A stretch of 64,000 nt of DNA from Marinobacter litoralis (lineage in GTDB: Bacteria > Pseudomonadota > Gammaproteobacteria > Pseudomonadales > Oleiphilaceae), in the NCBI RefSeq assembly GCF_003336705.1, contig NZ_QMDL01000002.1, forward strand, positions 171,262 through 235,261, given 5' to 3'. Positions within the stretch are counted from its first letter, which is position 1, and every line of letters begins with the position of its first letter. The notes beneath the pieces are model-generated. The model was not told the DNA's origin. It saw only the letters and a list, made by a program, of their open reading frames with translations, and searched no databases. Shown here in pieces: positions 1-9,110 of this stretch. A program made the translations under genes and the position numbers.

Positions 1-604
1 CAGACTGCCTCGCACTATTTTCTAAGGATCTGGAGTGAGGAGTGTCTCTCATCTCCATTTTGTAAGCACGTAATGCTTCGGACTTCTGAACAGAATAGTT
101 TGAAATGTCAACGAACACATTGGGAATAAATGGTGCGACACCCGGGGTATTCCATTCAGTCGCTGAGAGTACTTCAAAGGCATAGATTTCTTTGACCGAA
201 GCGTCCGGTGCCGGCCGACAAGCTGTTAATACTGCCTGATGCGTTATCCTATGATCGATATTTAGGTCACCGTGGTGATGTGTATACACAATTTGAGGCT
301 CAACTTTTTTAAGCACACTTTCAAGGCTTTGAACAATATCTAACAAAGGAACACTATCCATCCGATTGTCTGGAAATCCGAGCATATACGCTTTGGTTAT
401 TCCCAGTATCTTGTGGGCTTTTTCTGCAGCTGCATTCCGCTGCTCTAACTCTTCAGTTGTGGCACCTGGGCGTGACGTTACTCCATCCGCCAGAAAAACA
501 GCGTAAACGATATCTCCTTCCGCCACGTGGCGAGCTATGGTGCCTCCGCAGCCTAGAGCCTCGTCATCAGTATGGGCTGCAACCACTAGAACGGTTTTAC
601 TCAT
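1..604 (-). CDS. PIG-L family deacetylase, C-terminus cut by window edge
   Basis: About 201 residues are visible; the gene runs off the left edge. The N-terminus carries the PIG-L zinc motif in the form AHTDDE (residues about 10-15), followed by a Gly-Cys-Gly-Gly turn. A second metal motif THHHGDLNIDH lies near residue 110. The family is zinc-dependent and removes acetyl groups from GlcNAc-like sugars or small molecules. The start ATG lies inside the last codons of pseI (8-base overlap), so the two are translationally coupled. The context suggests it acts on a nonulosonic acid or its precursor, but the substrate is inference. Confidence 0.85.
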   Translation of the reverse strand, partial: MSKTVLVVAAHTDDEALGCGGTIARHVAEGDIVYAVFLADGVTSRPGATTEELEQRNAAAEKAHKILGITKAYMLGFPDNRMDSVPLLDIVQSLESVLKKVEPQIVYTHHHGDLNIDHRITHQAVLTACRPAPDASVKEIYAFEVLSATEWNTPGVAPFIPNVFVDISNYSVQKSEALRAYKMEMRDTPHSRSLENSARQS

Positions 605-1646
605 TAAAAAGCTCCCAACTGGTTGGAGTACCGCGCGTTACGTCGTTTTTTAGCGTTTTTCCGATGAGGGTTCTGAAGTATTTGGGCTCAATACCAATTC
701 CCGGCCGGATTCTACGAATATCTTTTTCTTGAATCGTCTCACCAGCCTTCATGTCGCGCATGAAGTATATGGAACGACGAAAGATCCGGTTCTGCTCTTC
801 AGCTTTTTGGCGACCATAACCTATCTTGCCGATAGCGAGTTTAGCCTGGCGGGTTTCTAGGCATAGGCGTTCAAGCTCTTCCGGCTCTATCGAGAAACCG
901 CTATCGGGGCCACCATCCTCTCGATTCAAGATAAAGTGCTTTTCGATCAGACAGGCTCCCAGAGCAACCGCTGCTACAGAGGCAGTGGTGCCAAGCGTAT
1001 GGTCAGACAACCCTGGTATGGCCTGAAAGCGATTACCCAGCTCGTTGACCTGTGCGATGTTCGCCTGCTCCATGGGCGCGGGATAGCTGCTAATGCAATG
1101 AAGCAGAACCAGTTCTTCACAGCCTGCATTTCTGGCTGTCGCAACCGCTTCCTCAATTTCCTCTTCGCTGGCCATACCTGTCGACATAATCATGGGCTTG
1201 CCAGTTTTGGCTACGTATTCGATCAGGGGGAGGTCGGTTACTTCAAAAGAGGCGATTTTATAGGCGGGAGCATCCAGCTCTTCGAGCAGATCCACCGCGG
1301 TTTCATCGAACGGTGTCGAGAAAACGGTAATTCCGATTTTACGGGCATGCTCGAACATCGCCTTGTGCCACTCGAATGGTGTTTCTGCCCACTTGTAGAG
1401 GTCGTAGAGCTTAAAGCCATCCCATGGCCCGCCTTTAATCAAAAACTCAGGGCGGTCGGAGTCTATGGTCATGGTGTCTGCGGTATAGGTCTGGAGCTTG
1501 ATCGCAGATGCACCACGCTTTTTGGCTTCATCTATAGTGGCCAGGGCGTGTTCCAAAGAACCATTGTGGTTCGCAGATAACTCAGCAATGATGTAGGGGG
1601 GATGATCTGGTCCGATCTTCACTCCATCAATAACAACATCTTTCAT
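597..1646 (-). CDS. pseI: Pseudaminic acid synthase PseI
   Basis: The 349-residue protein has the NeuB fold. It carries IAELSANHNG near the N-terminus, IKLQTYTADT, a FSTPFDETAVDLLE block and SDHTLG, followed by a C-terminal SAF (antifreeze-like) domain from about residue 290. PseI condenses the L-altrose-configured 2,4-diacetamido sugar made by PseBCHG with phosphoenolpyruvate to give pseudaminic acid. The length and the GGPWDGFKLYDLY stretch fit PseI better than sialic or legionaminic acid synthases. All other pse genes lie immediately upstream in the same operon, which supports the assignment. Confidence 0.92.
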   Translation of the reverse strand: MKDVVIDGVKIGPDHPPYIIAELSANHNGSLEHALATIDEAKKRGASAIKLQTYTADTMTIDSDRPEFLIKGGPWDGFKLYDLYKWAETPFEWHKAMFEHARKIGITVFSTPFDETAVDLLEELDAPAYKIASFEVTDLPLIEYVAKTGKPMIMSTGMASEEEIEEAVATARNAGCEELVLLHCISSYPAPMEQANIAQVNELGNRFQAIPGLSDHTLGTTASVAAVALGACLIEKHFILNREDGGPDSGFSIEPEELERLCLETRQAKLAIGKIGYGRQKAEEQNRIFRRSIYFMRDMKAGETIQEKDIRRIRPGIGIEPKYFRTLIGKTLKNDVTRGTPTSWELFNE

Positions 1647-1655
1647 AACTGTTCC

Positions 1656-2339
1656 TTACCTAGATTTCTTTGTAATTCGCACAGATGCTTTCAACTCTTT
1701 TTCGCCCACTTCAGCGTCTGAAAACTCAATAACAAACTCGCCGCAAGTGATAAAAGCAGGCGGGTAGGTTGGCGCATCCAGCATTCGTATGTGGTCGTAT
1801 AGGTCGTGAATACTGCCGTCGATCGGCAATTCACTTTGAGCAGGCTTTCTACGTTTAAAGATAGTGGGGGTACCCTGCTGAGGGGTGGGCTTAGGCTGAG
1901 TTTCAATCATCCACCTGATGATATCAAAGCTTAACTCTCCGGCCCGTTTGTAAATCTCTGCTGCGGTGCCGCTGAGAGACATATCCTTCTTAGTGTAAAC
2001 CGGCCCAGCATCCATTTCCTCAACCATTCGCAGCGCTGTTAACTTGGTTGAAGTATGCCCTCGAACGATCAGGTTCTGGAGCGGGCTGCCCCCCCGGCCA
2101 TAGGGCACATCTGTCATGTGAAAACATATACATTCATAATTCTTCCACACTTGCTCGGGTACCAGCCAATTCCAGTGTAGAAAAAAGATGTATCGAATGT
2201 TCTGCCCTTTACCAATGATTTCTTCAAGTTCAGCAGGGTTGTTAGCCCATACGTATCGTTCCTTACCAGGAAGCAGGTCAGCAGCCTGGGAGTGATGCCA
2301 CGGTTTTGAGGTGGCGAGGATGTAGGTATTCGTGTTCAA
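1656..2339 (-). CDS. Formyltransferase-like protein in pseudaminic acid operon
   Basis: The 227-residue protein resembles the formyl_trans_N fold of methionyl-tRNA and sugar N-formyltransferases. The His of the catalytic triad is visible in ICFHMTDVP (about residue 74). The Asp is visible in EEMDAGPVY (about residue 110), after a GRGGSPLQNLI loop. By eye, the triad Asn two residues before the His is Cys here. The likely start is TTG, 9 bases after an AGG. It sits between pseH and pseI, so it probably formylates an amino group on the sugar or its precursor. The substrate is inferred only from context. Confidence 0.7.
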   Translation of the reverse strand: MNTNTYILATSKPWHHSQAADLLPGKERYVWANNPAELEEIIGKGQNIRYIFFLHWNWLVPEQVWKNYECICFHMTDVPYGRGGSPLQNLIVRGHTSTKLTALRMVEEMDAGPVYTKKDMSLSGTAAEIYKRAGELSFDIIRWMIETQPKPTPQQGTPTIFKRRKPAQSELPIDGSIHDLYDHIRMLDAPTYPPAFITCGEFVIEFSDAEVGEKELKASVRITKKSR

Positions 2340-2348
2340 GGGAGTTGC

Positions 2349-2888
2349 CTATAAGCTGTTGTTCGATGAGCTTGCCGTCAATACTTTGCGATGCTCGGCC
2401 CACTCAGCGGCAAGCAGTCCAAAACGAGTCACTGACTGAAAACCTTCTTCACCGAGATATTGATCCCGAAAGACCCCTTCCACTTCGAACCCAAGTTTCC
2501 GGTGAAATCGAAGACTCCTTTCGTTCTTCTCCAGTACTTCTGCATTGAGTTTGTGGAAATCTAACTCCCTGAAGTAGAGATCAATCGCCTCTATACCCAT
2601 TCTCGTCCCAGTGCCCGGTTGCGCCTCAGGGTCTGCATAGAAGCCCCAAAATGCGTTTTTTGAGGCGTGGTCCATATCTGTGAAATATACGATTCCTGCG
2701 GGGCGGTTTTCGTGCGTTTCGTAAATCAACCACAAACAGTCATCCTTTTGAGCTTGACGCCGGAACCATGCCCGGTGTTGATCAAACAGAATAACGGATT
2801 GCGAAAACATGCTCTGCCGAATCGACGGATGGTTGCGCCAGCTTAACATCAGCTCCAGATCTGCTTCCTCAATCTTACGCAGCGGCAT
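2349..2888 (-). CDS. pseH: UDP-4-amino-4,6-dideoxy-AltNAc N-acetyltransferase PseH
   Basis: This 179-residue GNAT-family protein has the opening MLSWRNHPSIRQSMFS seen in PseH and RimJ-type enzymes. The acetyl-CoA binding region includes PGTGTRMGIEAIDLYF near the middle, followed by a conserved LNAEVLEKNERSLRFHRKLG block. PseH acetylates the 4-amino group of the PseC product. Its start overlaps the 3' end of pseG by 14 bases, as expected for coupled translation. Assignment rests on motif and position within the pse set. Confidence 0.88.
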   Translation of the reverse strand: MPLRKIEEADLELMLSWRNHPSIRQSMFSQSVILFDQHRAWFRRQAQKDDCLWLIYETHENRPAGIVYFTDMDHASKNAFWGFYADPEAQPGTGTRMGIEAIDLYFRELDFHKLNAEVLEKNERSLRFHRKLGFEVEGVFRDQYLGEEGFQSVTRFGLLAAEWAEHRKVLTASSSNNSL

Positions 2889-3984
2889 GTAAACTTTGCT
2901 CCATCGCTTTTACCAGTCGCCATGCTCCATTGCCGTCAACAATGGCTCGCATTGCTTTTGATTGAGCGGAGGTGCAGTGTGTATTTTTCAACATACTTGC
3001 CAAAGATCTGCTGATGTCGTCAACAGTTACCTTTTCGGCAGGTCCCATAAAATGGACGAGCGACAGACGGCCCAGTTCCTGGTTTATTTTCTCCTGGTTA
3101 CGCGCCACGCTCACTACAATTGCGGGTAACCCCAAACACATTCGCTCCCAGTTCGTTGCCCCACCGGCACCTAGCATCAGGTCTGCTCTTACCATCAGTG
3201 CAGACAGGCTGGGGAGTCCCGAATAGAGCCTTGCCCCTTCTTGGCGATCTACCATCTTCTGAACGATATCGGGCGAGGGGTGATTATTTCCAATGACCAC
3301 ATCTATCGACAGACGTTTGTATGAGGGGCAGGCCAGGGCCTCAAGATACCGTTCCGTAAGATGGTGCGGATCGCTCCCCCCTACAAAAATCAGAACTCTC
3401 GACACACATCCATCACGCTGCGGCAAAGCGCTGGCTAATATTCGATACTCCTGGCTCAAAAGAGCATATTGGGGCCCCAAGAGCAGACGGCAATCCCGGT
3501 TTATTAAGTCCTGATACCGCTCCTTTATCTGATTTCCCAGCGCATTCTGATCCAGAAGAATATCTGCCTGATGTTCTCGATCAGCCAGATCGTCAATCAC
3601 CAATATACGTTTAACCTTACTGGCAATTTGTCGCTCCCACCGCGAATCCAGCGCATAATGATCGGCGACTAACCAATCGACTTTTTGACCGGACAGAACT
3701 CTATTTGTTTGTTCCGCATCTTGCTGCCATGGAACCCCCAACCATTCAGCATGCGTAAGTAGATTATCGCTTTCATTCTCCAGATCGGTCGGAATCTTAT
3801 GAGTCAACAGATGAAGCTCATACCCGCGTTGAGTAATCAGCTCGGACAGACATCCCGGATGATCCCGGCAGATAAAGAGGCATTCATGCCCCTGAGCACG
3901 CAGCGCGTCCGCCAGGGTAAGGCAGCGCATAACATGGCCGGTGCCAATTCGAACGGAAGCATCTGCCCGGAATGCTATCCGCAT
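2875..3984 (-). CDS. pseG: UDP-2,4-diacetamido-trideoxy-altropyranose hydrolase PseG
   Basis: The 369-residue protein has the GT-B fold of PseG. The N-terminus reads RADASVRIGTGHVMRCLTLA, containing the catalytic His of the G-x-GHVMRC motif. A second-domain nucleotide-binding stretch (MLGAGGATNWERMCLGLPAI) lies near residue 270. PseG removes UDP from the diacetamido sugar before condensation by PseI. It is longer than the roughly 275-residue Campylobacter enzyme, but the core motifs are intact. The start overlaps the last base of pseF. Confidence 0.92.
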   Translation of the reverse strand: MRIAFRADASVRIGTGHVMRCLTLADALRAQGHECLFICRDHPGCLSELITQRGYELHLLTHKIPTDLENESDNLLTHAEWLGVPWQQDAEQTNRVLSGQKVDWLVADHYALDSRWERQIASKVKRILVIDDLADREHQADILLDQNALGNQIKERYQDLINRDCRLLLGPQYALLSQEYRILASALPQRDGCVSRVLIFVGGSDPHHLTERYLEALACPSYKRLSIDVVIGNNHPSPDIVQKMVDRQEGARLYSGLPSLSALMVRADLMLGAGGATNWERMCLGLPAIVVSVARNQEKINQELGRLSLVHFMGPAEKVTVDDISRSLASMLKNTHCTSAQSKAMRAIVDGNGAWRLVKAMEQSLHAAA

Positions 3985-4691
3985 TATTCAGTGCCCTGCT
4001 CTTGCATGGCTTTAAACAGCCACTCGGCTCGTACCCAGTCTTCCGGTGTATCGATATCCTGAACCCTATGCCGCGGGAGCGTTACAGGTGCGGCATCCTC
4101 CGAAAAGATGAGGCGTTCTTCTTTCCAGGCTTGGGCTGTTCCCCAATAGAACTGGCCAGCATCGTGCCAGGCTTCTTCAAGATCCTGGGATCGAGTCTGG
4201 AAGTGTTCCGGATTGAACATGGCTACTCGCCCGCTACCTGTGATGCGAATGGCACGCTGGATAGGGAAAGCGTAGCTGGTTACCGAAAAGGCATAGCTGC
4301 AGACTTCGCTTTCCAGCAGTTGCTGGCCCCGATTCAGATCTTCAGGGGAAACAAATGGGGCGGTCGCGTAGATACAGCAAGCTTGTGACACCGCGCAGCC
4401 ATTGTCGGCCAGCCATTCAACCGCATGCCGAATGACGGGGATGGTTCCGGTGTAGTCGTCTGAGAGTTGGGCCGGGCGCATAAAGGGGGTTTCAGCCCCG
4501 TGTTGCCGGGCAACCGCAGCAATTTCCTCATCGTCCGTCGACACGATCACCCGGTCAAAACAGCCACTTTCCAGCGCGGCATCAATAGACCAGGCAATCA
4601 TCGGTTTGCCGCAGAACTCTTTAATGTTTTTGCGTGGAATTCGCTTGCTGCCCCCGCGGGCGGGAATGATTGCTACAGCACTCACTATCAC
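3984..4691 (-). CDS. pseF: Pseudaminic acid cytidylyltransferase PseF
   Basis: The 235-residue protein starts with the CMP-sugar synthetase P-loop AIIPARGGSKRIPRKNI and continues with FCGKPMIAWSI. It activates pseudaminic acid with CTP to give CMP-pseudaminic acid, the donor for glycosyltransferases. The start is GTG, overlapping the stop of pseC by four bases (GTGA). The neighbouring complete pse set makes PseF more likely than NeuA. Confidence 0.93.
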   Translation of the reverse strand: MIVSAVAIIPARGGSKRIPRKNIKEFCGKPMIAWSIDAALESGCFDRVIVSTDDEEIAAVARQHGAETPFMRPAQLSDDYTGTIPVIRHAVEWLADNGCAVSQACCIYATAPFVSPEDLNRGQQLLESEVCSYAFSVTSYAFPIQRAIRITGSGRVAMFNPEHFQTRSQDLEEAWHDAGQFYWGTAQAWKEERLIFSEDAAPVTLPRHRVQDIDTPEDWVRAEWLFKAMQEQGTE

Positions 4692-5851
4692 TCTCCCGCC
4701 AGCGCATTGCGAAGCGCCGAAACCACTTCGTCTTGCTGATCGTCGGTCAGGCCCTGAAACATTGGCAAGCTGATGGCTTCCCAGTAATAGGCCATGGACT
4801 GCGGAAAACTCTCTGGCTTAAAACCCATCAACTCATAGTACGGCTGCGTGTGCACGGGAATGTAGTGCAGGTTGACGCCAATTCCCTGTGCCCTCAGAGA
4901 TTCAAAGACCTTTCTGTGCGTACGGGAGATACAGTCTAACTTCAAACGGATCACATAAAGGTGCAAGCCTGAGTAACTGTCCGGGTGTTGCCAAGGCAGC
5001 ACGACGGGTAAATCCGCCAGCAGGTGGTTATACCTTTCTGCCAACTCGTGCCTACGAGCCACAAACGCATCCAGCCGCTGCATCTGGCTTACACCCAGCG
5101 CTGCCTGCAATTCTGTCATCCGGTAATTAAAGCCCAGATCCACTTGCTGGTAATACCAGGGCCCGTCAGGTTCATGGGTCATCAAGGCTGGGTCTCGGGT
5201 AATGCCGTGGCTGCGCAACAGATTCATTTTTTCCGCTAACCGCGCATCGTTGGTTACCGCCATACCTCCCTCGGCCGTCGTCACAATCTTGACCGGGTGG
5301 AAGCTGAACACAGTGATATCGCTGTAACGGCAGTTGCCGATGAACTCGTCCTGATATTTGCCGCCAATCGCGTGGGATGCGTCTTCAATTACCTTGAAGC
5401 CGTACTCTTTCGCGAGGGTACCAATCGCTTCCATGTTGCAGGGCTGGCCGCACAAGTGAACCGCCACCACCACTTTCGGCAAACGGTCTTCCTGCTTTGC
5501 CTGTTCAAGCTTTTTCTTTAGCGCAACCGGGCACAGGTTGTAGGTTTGGGGGTCGATATCCACAAAATCGACCTTCGCACCACAATACAACCCGCAGTTA
5601 GCGGAGGCTACAAAGGTAACAGGCGTGGTCCATAGCCAGTCGCCCTCCCCCAGGCCCAATGCCAGGCAGGCAATGTGCAACGCTGAAGTGGCACTGTTAA
5701 CTGCCAAAGCGTAGTTAGCGCCGACATGCTGGGCTATAGACTGCTCGAATCTCGGCACCATCGGGCCCTGAGTCAGGAAGTCTGACTTCAGCACCTCCAG
5801 TACTGCATCGATATCCGCTTGGTTAATGTCCTGCTTACCGTAGGGAATCAT
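4688..5851 (-). CDS. pseC: UDP-4-amino-4,6-dideoxy-AltNAc transaminase PseC
   Basis: This 387-residue protein belongs to the DegT/DnrJ/EryC1 family of PLP aminotransferases. The PLP lysine lies in VFSFHPVKIVTTAEGG (Lys at about residue 184). The N-terminal MIPYGKQDINQADI is typical of PseC. It aminates C4 of the keto sugar made by PseB, using glutamate. It starts two bases after pseB stops and overlaps pseF. Confidence 0.92.
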   Translation of the reverse strand: MIPYGKQDINQADIDAVLEVLKSDFLTQGPMVPRFEQSIAQHVGANYALAVNSATSALHIACLALGLGEGDWLWTTPVTFVASANCGLYCGAKVDFVDIDPQTYNLCPVALKKKLEQAKQEDRLPKVVVAVHLCGQPCNMEAIGTLAKEYGFKVIEDASHAIGGKYQDEFIGNCRYSDITVFSFHPVKIVTTAEGGMAVTNDARLAEKMNLLRSHGITRDPALMTHEPDGPWYYQQVDLGFNYRMTELQAALGVSQMQRLDAFVARRHELAERYNHLLADLPVVLPWQHPDSYSGLHLYVIRLKLDCISRTHRKVFESLRAQGIGVNLHYIPVHTQPYYELMGFKPESFPQSMAYYWEAISLPMFQGLTDDQQDEVVSALRNALAGE

Positions 5852-5853
5852 GG

Positions 5854-6852
5854 TCAGATCTTGCCAATTTCGCTGTTGTGGCGATCAATCCAGGATTGCA
5901 GCTCTTCGTCTGTCATCCATTCGGTGTTGTTATCACTGGCGTACACAAAGCCTTCAGGCACCGGCTTGCCGTCTTTGATGCGCTCTTTACACGTTCCCCA
6001 ATCATTGATGTTGGGCAGAATTTTGAAATGCTCGGGGTACTCGTAGGTGAAGTATGAATCCTCGGCACCAATCATCTGCTCATGCAGCTTCTCGCCCGGG
6101 CGAATACCTACGATTTCCTGCTCGGCTTCTGGGGCGACAACGCGGGCTAGATCCGTCACTTTCATGGACGGAATTTTCTTCACGTAGATCTCGCCGCCCA
6201 CCATGTCTTCAAAGGCATGCCATACCAGCTCCACGCCCTGCTCCAGGCTGATCATGAAACGAGTCATACGGGGGTCGGTAATGGGCAGTACGCCTTTGTC
6301 TTTGATAGACATAAAAAACGGGATAACTGAGCCGCGGGAACCCATTACGTTGCCATACCGTACCACGGAGAACTTGGTTTGGTGGCCACCCGCGTAGGAA
6401 TTACCTGCAACAAACAGCTTGTCAGAAGCCAGTTTGGTGGCACCGTACAGATTGATTGGGCTACTGGCTTTATCGGTGGAGAGAGCCACAACGCCCTTGA
6501 TGCCTTTATCGATGGCGGCGTCGATCAGGTTCATGGCGCCGTGGATGTTGGTCTTAACGCACTCGAACGGGTTGTACTCGGCGGTGGGTACAATTTTGGT
6601 GGCGGCTGCATGCACTACGTAGTCCACACCATCCAGCGCCCGATATAAGCGGTCTCTGTCCCGGACATCACCAATAAAGAAGCGCAGGCGGTCGTCGCCC
6701 TGGAACAACTTCGCCATCTCCCACTGCTTCATTTCATCCCGGGAAAACACGATGATTTTCTTGGGGTTGTACTTTTCCAGGGTCATTGGAATGAATTTGT
6801 GGCCGAAGGAGCCAGTGCCGCCGGTGACGAGGATGGTGGAATTTTCGAGCAT
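5854..6852 (-). CDS. pseB: UDP-GlcNAc 4,6-dehydratase (inverting) PseB
   Basis: The protein is an extended short-chain dehydrogenase with the NAD-binding motif GGTGSFG at about residues 10-16. The catalytic region is LYGATKLASDKLF. PseB removes water from UDP-GlcNAc and inverts C5, the first committed step toward pseudaminic acid. ATG at 6852 (332 residues) is chosen because AGAGAAAG lies upstream; an in-frame GTG at 6858 is the alternative. It is the first pse gene after the export genes of the same operon. Confidence 0.93.
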   Translation of the reverse strand: MLENSTILVTGGTGSFGHKFIPMTLEKYNPKKIIVFSRDEMKQWEMAKLFQGDDRLRFFIGDVRDRDRLYRALDGVDYVVHAAATKIVPTAEYNPFECVKTNIHGAMNLIDAAIDKGIKGVVALSTDKASSPINLYGATKLASDKLFVAGNSYAGGHQTKFSVVRYGNVMGSRGSVIPFFMSIKDKGVLPITDPRMTRFMISLEQGVELVWHAFEDMVGGEIYVKKIPSMKVTDLARVVAPEAEQEIVGIRPGEKLHEQMIGAEDSYFTYEYPEHFKILPNINDWGTCKERIKDGKPVPEGFVYASDNNTEWMTDEELQSWIDRHNSEIGKI

Positions 6853-6891
6853 AGTCACTTTCTCTGGGTTTTACGGTAAAGATGAATGGTA

Positions 6892-8133
6892 TCACCGCCA
6901 GTCGGCGGGTGTTAATCGGTAGAACTGGAAGGTTTTCCAGGCCAGCATAAATGCGAAGGCTGAGATCAGCCCAAAAGGCACTGCTAGTTCTCCGGCTATC
7001 GACGCCAGGGCCGCAGTACTGGCCAGGAAAACCACGAATCCGGCGATATGAGCGACAATCAGCGCTTTGTCTTTGCCCCTGGCGTACAAGCCATAATGCG
7101 GGATCATGCCGACAACGAACAGACCGGTGGAGAGAAGCAACCAGGCAAACAGATCAATACGCTCAAGATAAAGCGGTTTATCCAGCCACTGCAGTAACGG
7201 CATGGCCGCCAGCCACGCACACGCAGAGAACAGTGCAGTAAGGGCTATCGTCTGCCAGGCCAGCTGATGGTACTTTTTCCGGAACTCTGCGGCATTGTTG
7301 TTGGCATGGGCGGCGATCATAGCCGGGTAGAGAAAAGTAAACACGCCCGCATCCATAAAGCCCAGCAACGCCATGCACATACCAATAAAAAGCACGTACG
7401 CCCCGAGCACATCCAGCCCTGCGAGGGCTTCAAACCAGTACCGATCCACGGTGTAGATGCCACGCAATGCAAGTGTGGCAATCAGCATGGGAATCGCAAT
7501 CTTCAGGCCTTTTTTCAGCCACCCCCAATCTACGCTTTTAAGCCATCCACCCATCGGTATTCGCCATAACACGGCAACACCAATCAACACCCCGATACTG
7601 CTGCCGGCTATCCAACCGGTAAGTACGGTTGGCAGTTCCTGGCTGGGCTCATTGAGGAACATAACTGCGACCACTGCAACACACCAGGCGCCGGCGCGGA
7701 AGAACAAAACCCAACTAGCGACCAGTTGCCGTTGCAGCGCCACTAGAAGACGGTTCAGCTCCTGGGTTATATGTTCCAATACCAGAATGGCCAGAAACCA
7801 TGGGAGCAACCACCAAGGGAGCAGCTTCAGAGCGAACAAACCAACTGAGAGCGGCAGAAACACCGCGTACAAGATAATGCTGAGAGCAACCTGGCTCTTG
7901 AGCAGTTGACCTCGGTTTTCAGGCTCTGTTTTCAGGATCTCACGGGTGGTAAAGATGTAGAAATCAAAGCCCAGAAAGTAGAGCCCATAGCTGATGGTTA
8001 CCGTCAGCAGGCCGTATAAGCCCAGCTCGGCGGGCTCCAAAAACCTCGCCAGCATGAAAATCAGCAGAAATTTGCTGACCAAGGTAGTGCCCCGCAGGCC
8101 GAGGTTGGTGAGCCTGATGACCAGCTGCTTCAT
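6892..8133 (-). CDS. Wzx-like polysaccharide flippase
   Basis: The 413-residue protein is almost entirely hydrophobic, with about 12 predicted membrane segments by eye. It has the spacing and charged-loop pattern of the polysaccharide biosynthesis / MOP flippase family. It would move lipid-linked repeat units across the inner membrane. Its start overlaps the stop of the Wzz-type gene (TAATG). No Wzy polymerase or glycosyltransferase is seen in the window; they probably lie beyond the left edge. Confidence 0.75.
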   Translation of the reverse strand: MKQLVIRLTNLGLRGTTLVSKFLLIFMLARFLEPAELGLYGLLTVTISYGLYFLGFDFYIFTTREILKTEPENRGQLLKSQVALSIILYAVFLPLSVGLFALKLLPWWLLPWFLAILVLEHITQELNRLLVALQRQLVASWVLFFRAGAWCVAVVAVMFLNEPSQELPTVLTGWIAGSSIGVLIGVAVLWRIPMGGWLKSVDWGWLKKGLKIAIPMLIATLALRGIYTVDRYWFEALAGLDVLGAYVLFIGMCMALLGFMDAGVFTFLYPAMIAAHANNNAAEFRKKYHQLAWQTIALTALFSACAWLAAMPLLQWLDKPLYLERIDLFAWLLLSTGLFVVGMIPHYGLYARGKDKALIVAHIAGFVVFLASTAALASIAGELAVPFGLISAFAFMLAWKTFQFYRLTPADWR

Positions 8134-9110
8134 TACGCGGTTGTATCGCCGGTATTGTTCTGGCTAGAGCTCTCACCATCGGAACCTCTGATAAAGGCTC
8201 TGATAAACACAATAAATACCCCGAGCATGCCACCCAGAAGCGTTGCAATTACGCAGATGAGCGCCCGCTTCGGTTCGGCCTTTTCCTCGGCCACAACCGC
8301 GGGGTCGACCGTTTTGAATACATACTCTTTCTGCGCATTGGCCAGCATCACTGTACGGGTTTCATTCTCGATGAGCTGGTAGAACACTTGCTGCATGCCC
8401 GCGATGTTGGTTTCGTCCAGTTTTTGCTCGAGGTACGCTATCCGGGCTTCGGCTTCTTCCACATCCTGCTTGCGCATGTGCTCGTTGATATCTTGCACCA
8501 GCTTTTCCGCCCACTCCTTTGCCAGAATCGGGGAGTAGTGCTTCACGCTCACCGTAATCATGCCGGTGTCTTTGGCTTCACTAACACTGAAGTGGTCTTC
8601 CCGGAAGGCTTCTACCATTTCCCAATCGGTAGGTTTATAGCTGTCACCATCGCTGTCGGGCAGCCATTCGCCCGTTTCGGGATTGTACTTGTCTCGGTCG
8701 TAAACCCAGTCTCCGGTGCTCTCGTTCCAGCCTTCCACAGCCATCAAAGGAACCTGCATGTCGTGGCGATGGAAAAAGCCGGTCAGAAAAGCTCGGGACT
8801 GCAAGACCTCTTTTGCGATAACGGTTTGATTGGAACCTCCACCGCCCAAGTTAATACCAGCGAGGCTGGCCAAACCTCCAAACTGACTGGCCAGACCACC
8901 CAGGCCACCACCCTCTTCCTGCGCCGGCGCTAGCAGCACGCTGGATTGGTAAATGTTGGGTTTGTAGATTGCATAGCCAACACCGGCGGCTGCAAATACC
9001 AGTGTCGTCAGAATGATTATCCATTTGCCTCGCCAGAGGGTCGCGAACAGTTCACGCAGGTCTATTTCATCGTCAGGGTAGTACGTCGGCTGTGGTGCTG
9101 TCTCCTTCAT
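8133..9110 (-). CDS. Wzz-type chain-length determinant / co-polymerase
   Basis: The 325-residue protein has membrane segments at about residues 30-48 and 285-305, with a large periplasmic region between them that is rich in charged helices. The N-terminal DEIDLRELFATLWRGKW is the classic Wzz entry. A Gly-rich stretch (GGLGGLASQFGGLASLAG) follows. No C-terminal tyrosine kinase domain is present. It overlaps both neighbours by one base. Confidence 0.88.
   Translation of the reverse strand: MKETAPQPTYYPDDEIDLRELFATLWRGKWIIILTTLVFAAAGVGYAIYKPNIYQSSVLLAPAQEEGGGLGGLASQFGGLASLAGINLGGGGSNQTVIAKEVLQSRAFLTGFFHRHDMQVPLMAVEGWNESTGDWVYDRDKYNPETGEWLPDSDGDSYKPTDWEMVEAFREDHFSVSEAKDTGMITVSVKHYSPILAKEWAEKLVQDINEHMRKQDVEEAEARIAYLEQKLDETNIAGMQQVFYQLIENETRTVMLANAQKEYVFKTVDPAVVAEEKAEPKRALICVIATLLGGMLGVFIVFIRAFIRGSDGESSSQNNTGDTTA

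Noticed and set aside
936..1580. 214-residue plus-strand frame within pseI
   Set aside because: pseI is certain on the other strand, and this frame has no motif.
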